A stretch of DNA of 64,000 bases from contig NZ_CP013481.2 in the NCBI RefSeq assembly GCF_001465595.2, positions 682,001-746,000 of the forward strand. The letters are read 5' to 3'. The translations under genes and the position numbers were made by a program. Below are positions 58,916 to 64,000 of this stretch, piece by piece. Each line of letters starts with the position of its first letter. The stretch's first letter is position 1. The notes beneath the pieces are model-generated. The model was not told the DNA's origin. It saw nothing but the letters and a program-made list of their open reading frames with translations, and ran no database searches. Source of the stretch: Pandoraea apista. GTDB taxonomy: Bacteria; Pseudomonadota; Gammaproteobacteria; Burkholderiales; Burkholderiaceae.

Positions 58916-59377
58916 TTAGCCGATCACGAACAGCGGCTGACCGTATTCCACGGCCTGACCGTTCTCGACCAGGATTTCCTTGATCACGCCAGCCTTGTCC
59001 GACTCGATTTCGTTGAGCAGCTTCATGGCTTCGATGATGCACAGCGTCTGGCCTTCCTTGACCGAGTCACCGACTTGCGCGAACGGATCGGCGCCCGGCG
59101 ACGGCGCACGATAGAACGTGCCGACCATCGGCGAGGTCACGATATGACCTTGCGGAAGCGCCGGGGCAGCCGGGGCCGGTGCGGCAGTCGAGGCGGCGGG
59201 AGCTTGCGCAGCGGCCTGCGGGGCGAGTGCGGGCATGGCCATCTGCATCGGGGCGGCGATCACTTGCGGCGGTGCCTTGACGATGCGAACCTTGCCTTCG
59301 CCCTCGGTGACTTCAAGTTCGGAAATACCCGATTCGGCGACGAGGTCGATCAACGTCTTGAGTTTGCGCAAATCCAT
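58916..59377 (-). CDS. accB: Biotin carboxyl carrier protein AccB
   Basis: Carrier protein of 153 residues. An N-terminal segment ([23 protein letters not shown]) leads to an Ala/Pro linker (about 45-77) and the biotinyl domain, in which EAMKL places the biotin-carrying lysine at about 119. The thumb region [18 protein letters not shown] is present. AAGGAG precedes the ATG. aroQ lies 71 bases upstream; the aroQ-accB-accC order is widespread. Confidence 0.97.
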   Translation of the reverse strand: MDLRKLKTLIDLVAESGISELEVTEGEGKVRIVKAPPQVIAAPMQMAMPALAPQAAAQAPAASTAAPAPAAPALPQGHIVTSPMVGTFYRAPSPGADPFAQVGDSVKEGQTLCIIEAMKLLNEIESDKAGVIKEILVENGQAVEYGQPLFVIG

Positions 59378-59448
59378 GAAGGAAGCTCCTTGATTCGATA
59401 TCGACGCGGGGGGGAACGCCCCGCGCGGGGAAATAGGGGAAGAGAGGA

Positions 59449-59895
59449 CTACCCGCCGGCGAGTCGCCGCAGGGCAAAATCGAGTGCGAAGGTGTAACCG
59501 TGCGAGCCCAGGCCGCAGATGACGCCTTGCGCAATGTCGGACAAGTACGAGTGATGCCGGAAGGCCTCGCGCGCATGGACGTTCGAGAGGTGAACCTCGA
59601 CGAACGGGATGCCTACCCCGGCCAGCGCATCGCGGATGGCTACGCTGGTATGAGTGTAGGCCGCAGGGTTGATGACGATGAAGTCGATCGATTCATCGCG
59701 CGCTGCCTGTATCCGGTCAACCAATGCGCCTTCGTGATTACTCTGGAATGTCGCCACCTCGGCACCCGCCGCCTTGCCTTGCGCCACAAGGGCGGAGTCA
59801 ATGTCGGCCAACGTCGTGCGGCCGTACACCGCCGGCTCGCGAGTACCGAGCAGGTTCAGGTTAGGGCCATGAAGCACGAGAATGCGGTGAGGCAT
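59449..59895 (-). CDS. aroQ: Type II 3-dehydroquinate dehydratase AroQ
   Basis: Dodecameric enzyme of 148 residues converting 3-dehydroquinate to 3-dehydroshikimate. The [21 protein letters not shown] start carries the catalytic Tyr (about 24), with [13 protein letters not shown] and [17 protein letters not shown] following, the latter with the active-site His. I take the ATG at 59895 ([10 protein letters not shown]), not the longer upstream frame. It is first of the aroQ-accB-accC set. Confidence 0.95.
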   Translation of the reverse strand: MPHRILVLHGPNLNLLGTREPAVYGRTTLADIDSALVAQGKAAGAEVATFQSNHEGALVDRIQAARDESIDFIVINPAAYTHTSVAIRDALAGVGIPFVEVHLSNVHAREAFRHHSYLSDIAQGVICGLGSHGYTFALDFALRRLAGG

Positions 59896-60027
59896 CGGCG
59901 AATCAAATTTCACGAAATTGGGCGCAATTAAACGCCAGTTGGTGGATTTTGTCCAGTGGGGCGAAAATCGGGCGCCGACATTCACGTCTGGCGGGACTTC
60001 CCGGGATTTCCCTTTTCCGCTGTGGGG

Positions 60028-60552
60028 TCAGATGAGCGGTTTGAGCGCTGCACGGACCTCGTCCGACGTAACGCGGCCGAGCTTCTCATAGTGCAGACGT
60101 CCCTGCGAGTCGATCACGACCGTAAACGGCAATGCCCCGGCCTTGTTGCCCAGCGCACGGGCCAGGTCGGTTCCTGCGTAGCCTGCCACGAGCAGCGGGT
60201 AATCGACCTTCACTTTCTGTTCGAACGCGATCATGTTCTGAGCGGTATCGATGCCGATTCCCACAAATTGAACGTTTTTGCTACCCAATTCGGCGGATAA
60301 CGCCTGTAGATCGGGCATTTCCTCCACGCAAGGCCCGCACCATGGGGCCCAGAAGTTGACCACCAGCGTTTTGCCGCGCCATTGCGAGACAGCTTGCTCG
60401 TTGCCGCTCAGATCGGGCAGGCGGGTCGCGAGCAACTGGGCGACGGCGGCGTCCGAGGCATTTGCCGGCGGCTGGTTGCGGTGCCCGAGCCAGAAGCCGC
60501 CCGCCAGGCCTGCGAGCGCGAGAATCACCAGAATAACAATGCGTTTTGCCAT
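60028..60552 (-). CDS. TlpA-like membrane-anchored thioredoxin
   Basis: Protein of 174 residues with an uncleaved N-terminal membrane anchor (about 4-23) and a periplasmic thioredoxin fold. The redox motif WCGPC has Cys72 and Cys75 (VVNFWAPWCGPCVEE), and GALPFTVVID contains the cis-Pro. It resembles TlpA/ResA reductases that act on cytochrome c or other disulfides; the target here is not clear. It is in the same direction as aroQ, 132 bases upstream of it. Confidence 0.88.
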   Translation of the reverse strand: MAKRIVILVILALAGLAGGFWLGHRNQPPANASDAAVAQLLATRLPDLSGNEQAVSQWRGKTLVVNFWAPWCGPCVEEMPDLQALSAELGSKNVQFVGIGIDTAQNMIAFEQKVKVDYPLLVAGYAGTDLARALGNKAGALPFTVVIDSQGRLHYEKLGRVTSDEVRAALKPLI

Positions 60553-60651
60553 GATGGGAGGGTGGGCAGAGGTGCCGGGATCAACGGTAGACGAAAAACG
60601 GAGGGTAATTGCGAAGAATTTATGGTGATTTTGCTGGAATATGACGCCAAA

Positions 60652-61302
60652 TCAATTGCTGTGCGCCTGTTCGGTGGCCTCGGTGATCAGTGTGCGCAGA
60701 CCGATGGCGTCGACGCGCACCGGGCGGCCATTACCGTCGGTTGCCTTGAGTGCGCCACGCATGTCATCCATTGAATACAGCGACAGGTGCACACCCGCCG
60801 GTTCGCCGCGTTGATGGCGCTCTCGCCACAGGAAGCTTAACGTCTCGACCATGCCGCGTCCGTTGAAATGGCGGCTCTCCGAGACTTCATAGTCGATGCC
60901 CCGGTTGAGCAGGTCGATAGCCACTTCCTTCGGATTGTCGCAAAAAGCCTGCAAATAGATATCAGACAGGGCTGTCGCCGTGCCGTTGTAGACCGCGCCG
61001 GTAATGTATGGCCGATAGCGCGCCAGTTCTGTCATCACGGTGAGCGCCACCTGGCGCAGATGCGCCAACTCGGCTGGCTGTGTGTCGGAGAGAAACGTCT
61101 GAACGTACTCGCGGACTTCCGCTTCGATCTGATCGTTATCTGGCAGCAATTCACCGGCAATACGCGTCTCCCCGGTGATCTGCTTCGCTGCCTTACGCTT
61201 TGCGGTCGCGTAGTCGGCGCCTTCCTCGGCGATGAGGCGGGCGGCGGCCAGCGCGATTTCTTCGCGCAGGCGTTGGGCGTCGGTCCAGGATTTGCGTGTC
61301 AT
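60652..61302 (-). CDS. Conserved protein of unknown function, NTase-like motif
   Basis: Protein of 216 residues, divergent from mpl. I recognise it only as the small conserved neighbour of mpl in betaproteobacteria, sometimes labelled misleadingly as a Mur ligase; it has no Mur ligase P-loop. A helical N-terminal part (about 5-95, with a basic TAKRKAAKQI stretch) is followed by GAVYNGTATALSDIYLQAF (about 102-120), which recalls the GS...SDxDL pattern of nucleotidyltransferases but has SDIYL. I chose the ATG at 61302; the frame extends upstream without homology. Function unknown. Confidence 0.7.
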   Translation of the reverse strand: MTRKSWTDAQRLREEIALAAARLIAEEGADYATAKRKAAKQITGETRIAGELLPDNDQIEAEVREYVQTFLSDTQPAELAHLRQVALTVMTELARYRPYITGAVYNGTATALSDIYLQAFCDNPKEVAIDLLNRGIDYEVSESRHFNGRGMVETLSFLWRERHQRGEPAGVHLSLYSMDDMRGALKATDGNGRPVRVDAIGLRTLITEATEQAHSN

Positions 61303-61345
61303 GCGGTCGATGATACCCGAAAGGCATTGCGGAGCACGCCGCAGG

Positions 61346-61351
61346 TACAAT
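61346..61351 (+). promoter_or_regulatory. -10-like element TACAAT before mpl
   Basis: GGTACAATGG lies 69 bases before the mpl start, in the 117-base divergent region. It resembles the ampD and RNase II elements. The possible -35 TTGCGG is too close (13-base gap). Confidence 0.4.
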
Positions 61352-61419
61352 GGAGCCCTTGGCTTTTCGGCCCCCATTTCCCGCACGGGTTCGGCCCGTT
61401 CTCACCACGCTCCCCATCC

Positions 61420-62802
61420 ATGCATATTCATATTCTTGGCATTTGCGGCACGTTCATGGGCGGTCTGGCGGTCCTCGCGCGCGAGGCCGGCCATACCGTC
61501 ACGGGTTGCGACGCCAACGTCTATCCGCCGATGAGTACCCAGCTCGAGGCGCAGGGCATTCGGTTGATCGAAGGGTTCGACGCCGGACAGGTCTCGCTGG
61601 AGCCCGACCTGTTCGTGATCGGTAACGTGGTCTCGCGTGGCAATCCGCTGATGGAAGAGATTCTGAACCGGAACCTGCCTTACACCTCGGGCCCGCAATG
61701 GCTCGGCGAGCATGTGTTGTCGAACAAGTGGGTGCTGGCCGTGGCGGGAACGCATGGCAAGACGACCACGACGTCGATGCTGACCTGGATTCTGGAGGAT
61801 GCCGGGTACCACCCGGGCTTCCTCGTGGGCGGCGTGCCAATGAATTTCGGAATTTCGGCGCGTCTGACCGACAGCGATTTCTTCGTGATCGAGGCTGACG
61901 AGTACGACACAGCCTTCTTCGATAAACGTTCCAAGTTCGTTCACTACCATCCGCGCACGGCGATCCTGAACAATCTGGAGTTCGATCATGCCGACATCTT
62001 CCCGGATCTCACGGCCATCGAGACACAATTCCATCATCTGGTGCGCACCGTGCCGGGGCAGGGCCGCGTGATCGTCAATGGCCGCGAGGCGGCGCTCGAG
62101 CGCGTGCTGGCGCGCGGTTGCTGGAGCGAGGTGGAGCGTTTCGGGGTGGCGGACGGCTGGCACGTTGCTCAGGCCAACGACACACTCGCCCCCGGGCAGG
62201 AAGCGTTCTGGGTGCATCACGGCCCGGTCGCTGCCGGGGAGGTGAAGTGGTCGCTTCAGGGCGAGCACAACCGGATGAACGCGCTGGCCGCACTGGCCGC
62301 CGCACGACACGTCGGGGTGCCGCCGGAGCAGGGAGCCGCGTCGCTGGGCAAGTTTCAGAATGTGAAGCGCCGGATGGAAGTGCGCGGCGAAGCGGCGGGT
62401 GTCACCGTCTATGACGACTTCGCTCACCATCCGACCGCGATTCAGACCACGCTTGCCGGGTTGCGGCGCCGTGCGGGCACCGCCCGCATTCTGGCGGTGC
62501 TCGAACCGCGTTCGAATACGATGAAGCTCGGCGTGATGAAGGCGCAATTACCCGCCAGTCTGGCCGATGCCGATCTGGTGTTCGGTTACGGCGCGCCCTC
62601 GGGCAAAGACGCGCTTGGCTGGAATCTTGCCGAGGCGCTCGCGCCGCTGGGCGCACGAGCCCAGGCATTCAGCGATATCGACGGTCTGGTGCGCGCCGTG
62701 AGTGCGGCGGCACAGCCGGGCGACCAGATCGTGGTGATGAGTAACGGCGGCTTCGGCGGTATTCATCAGAAATTGCTGGACGCGCTGGCGGCGCGCGCCT
62801 GA
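61420..62802 (+). CDS. mpl: UDP-MurNAc:L-Ala-gamma-D-Glu-mDAP ligase Mpl
   Basis: Cytoplasmic recycling ligase of 460 residues that attaches the salvaged tripeptide to UDP-MurNAc, bypassing MurC, MurD and MurE. MHIHILGICGTFMGGLAVLA at the N-terminus, the ATP loop [12 protein letters not shown] and the VYDDFAHHPTAI segment are diagnostic for Mpl rather than MurC. The start is the ATG at 61420; the long upstream in-frame extension overlaps the divergent gene and is not homologous. With ampD it completes the recycling route for mDAP-type peptidoglycan. Confidence 0.96.
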   Translation: MHIHILGICGTFMGGLAVLAREAGHTVTGCDANVYPPMSTQLEAQGIRLIEGFDAGQVSLEPDLFVIGNVVSRGNPLMEEILNRNLPYTSGPQWLGEHVLSNKWVLAVAGTHGKTTTTSMLTWILEDAGYHPGFLVGGVPMNFGISARLTDSDFFVIEADEYDTAFFDKRSKFVHYHPRTAILNNLEFDHADIFPDLTAIETQFHHLVRTVPGQGRVIVNGREAALERVLARGCWSEVERFGVADGWHVAQANDTLAPGQEAFWVHHGPVAAGEVKWSLQGEHNRMNALAALAAARHVGVPPEQGAASLGKFQNVKRRMEVRGEAAGVTVYDDFAHHPTAIQTTLAGLRRRAGTARILAVLEPRSNTMKLGVMKAQLPASLADADLVFGYGAPSGKDALGWNLAEALAPLGARAQAFSDIDGLVRAVSAAAQPGDQIVVMSNGGFGGIHQKLLDALAARA

Positions 62803-62855
62803 TTCAGGTGCAATGACCGTTTGCGCACATTGACTTGGCTTTATCGGGAGCTCAC

Positions 62856-63467
62856 ATGATTCTCTATTTGCACGGCTTCCGTTCGTCGCCGCGTTCGTTC
62901 AAGGCGCAATTGATGGCTGCCCGCATGCACCGGCTCGGACTCGGTCATGACTGGGCCTGCCCGCAGTTGCCGCCGTCGCCGCTGGCCGCCGTGGTCGACG
63001 CGCAGCGCTTGCTTACCGGCGTGGCAGCCGATGAACTGACCATCGTGGGTAGCTCGCTGGGGGGCTACTACGCGACGTATCTGGCCGAGAAGCTTGGCTG
63101 CCGCGCGGTGCTGCTCAATCCGGCCACGCGGCCGTACGACGACCTGGGAAAATGGCTTGGCGAGCAGCCCATGTGGCATGGCGGCGGCACGATCGTTGTC
63201 GAGCCGCGTCATCTGGACGAGTTGCGCATGATTGATGTCGCGCAGATCACCCGTCCCGAGCGCTACTACCTCGTGGCGGCGACCGGCGACCAGACACTTG
63301 ACTACCGCGACATGGTGGCGAAGTTTCCTGGCGCCAAACTCACGCAGATTGAAGGCAGCGACCACGGCATTTCCGATTTTGTCGACTATATGGATGATGT
63401 GCTGCGCTTTGCCGGCGTCGACGTTCCCCCCTCGCCGGGTTCCGCAGGCGTGCTTGCGGGCGAATAA
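62856..63467 (+). CDS. yqiA: YqiA-type alpha/beta-fold esterase
   Basis: Hydrolase of 203 residues. MILYLHGFRSSPRSFKA gives the oxyanion region, VGSSLGGYYATYLA holds the nucleophile Ser (GSSLGG, about 72), and the SDHGISDFVDYMDDV segment carries the catalytic His. YqiA of E. coli is an esterase of unknown natural substrate. I use the ATG at 62856, preceded by GGGAG. It lies 53 bases after mpl, so co-transcription is likely. Confidence 0.88.
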   Translation: MILYLHGFRSSPRSFKAQLMAARMHRLGLGHDWACPQLPPSPLAAVVDAQRLLTGVAADELTIVGSSLGGYYATYLAEKLGCRAVLLNPATRPYDDLGKWLGEQPMWHGGGTIVVEPRHLDELRMIDVAQITRPERYYLVAATGDQTLDYRDMVAKFPGAKLTQIEGSDHGISDFVDYMDDVLRFAGVDVPPSPGSAGVLAGE

Positions 63468-63510
63468 CGCGTTTGCCTCTTCTGCCCTAAACCGCCGTAG
63501 TCTGGCGGGC

Positions 63511-63516
63511 TACAAT
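63511..63516 (+). promoter_or_regulatory. -10-like element TACAAT before the RNase II gene
   Basis: GGCTACAATATC lies 29 bases before the next start codon, a normal distance. A -35 is not clear. Confidence 0.45.
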
Positions 63517-63544
63517 ATCGCCTATTGCGATCGATGGCTGTTTC

Positions 63545-64000
63545 ATGAATATCTTTTTTGAGGAATCCGGCGGCTTCAAGGCTGGCACGGTGTTGTCGCA
63601 GCAGGGTGAGTCGTATCAGGTGGAACTGCCTGGCGGACGCCGTAGCAAGATCAAGGGACGCGACGTCCTGTTGCGTTTTGAATCGCCCTCCCCCTCCGAG
63701 TTGATCGCGCAGGCTCAGGCTGCCGCACAGGACATCGACATGAGTTTCCTGTGGGAATGCGCGCCCGCCGAGGAGTTTCCGTTCCCGACGCTCGCCGCCG
63801 AGTACTTCGGCGAAACCGCGAGCGCCGCGCAACAGGCCGGGCTGGCACTGGCCCTGCAAGCCTCGCCGATCTACTTCCGCCGCAAAGGCCGCGGCCAGTA
63901 TCAACGCGCGCCGCAGGAACAGATTCAGGCCGCGCTCGCTGGCCTCGCCCGCAAGCAGCAGCAGGCGGAGTTGCAGGCCAGCTACGCCGAACAGATGATT
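63545..64000 (+). CDS. rnb: RNase II family exoribonuclease, 5' part
   Basis: The frame starts at the ATG at 63545 and is still open at the window edge (152 codons seen). The N-terminus MNIFFEESGGFKAGTVLSQ and GESYQVELPGGRRSKIKGRDVLL form an OB-like region typical of Burkholderiaceae RNB-domain proteins annotated as RNase II/VacB. The catalytic RNB domain lies beyond the window, so the enzyme type is inferred from these N-terminal residues. It acts as a 3'-5' exoribonuclease in known relatives. Confidence 0.75.
   Translation, partial: MNIFFEESGGFKAGTVLSQQGESYQVELPGGRRSKIKGRDVLLRFESPSPSELIAQAQAAAQDIDMSFLWECAPAEEFPFPTLAAEYFGETASAAQQAGLALALQASPIYFRRKGRGQYQRAPQEQIQAALAGLARKQQQAELQASYAEQMI

Noticed and set aside
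60868..61419. Long N-terminal extension of Mpl
   Set aside because: It overlaps the divergent conserved gene and its promoter region; the Mpl family starts at MHIHILGICGTFMGG.

Overview
The window is a 64 kb piece of a GC-rich betaproteobacterial chromosome, almost certainly Burkholderiaceae; Pandoraea is my best guess from protein character and gene order, not from a database match. Supporting signs are the intact dcw order with a meso-DAP-type MurE, the pilB-pilC-pilD-coaE-zapD-yacG order, NrdR-controlled class Ia ribonucleotide reductase, and an Ala/Lys/Pro histone H1-like protein ending in PFPTGSRP. I see no prophage, insertion sequence, CRISPR array or island. This is core housekeeping DNA.

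Layout. 1-16535 is the division and cell wall (dcw) cluster, all on the + strand with mostly overlapping or abutting genes: rsmH (3' part), ftsL, ftsI, murE, murF, mraY, murD, ftsW, murG, murC, ddl, ftsQ, ftsA, ftsZ. After a 561 bp gap come lpxC, dciA (opposite strand), secA, argJ, a DUF815 ATPase and mutT. 24927-31326 is a minus-strand block: yacG, zapD, coaE, a reduced pilD-pilC-pilB set and a CorC-like transporter. 31582-36142 holds tRNA-Pro(CGG), ispB, rplU-rpmA-obgE and proB. 36286-45508 has a CNP1-like lipoprotein, rppH, proS, a MarC protein, hpt, ffh, a CcsA-like membrane protein, two small conserved proteins and ampD.

45509-51599 carries nrdA and nrdB as separate units split by an opposite-strand aldose epimerase. 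Each nrd gene has its own pair of NrdR boxes, 31 bp apart, and a long leader. 51600-53617 holds a strong candidate non-coding RNA with its own promoter and intrinsic terminator, the histone H1-like gene, and a glycine-zipper lipoprotein. 53637-60552 is a minus-strand run read in the order TlpA-like thioredoxin, aroQ, accB, accC, prmA, a zinc-ribbon/DUF3426 protein, tpx and a PfkB-type kinase. The window ends with a conserved uncharacterised gene divergent from mpl, then yqiA and the start of an RNase II-family gene that runs off the edge.

How it fits together: the dcw genes make the peptidoglycan precursor and the septal machine, while ampD and mpl recycle the same mDAP peptides. lpxC, secA, ffh and accBC supply lipid A, protein export and fatty acids for the envelope. 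nrdA and nrdB share one regulator despite being split. No clear new multi-gene system is present. The observations most worth checking are the candidate RNA at about 51900-52135, a prepilin peptidase without its zinc-binding cysteines, the NTase-like gene beside mpl, and the leaders and alternative hairpins around nrd, rplU and rpmA.
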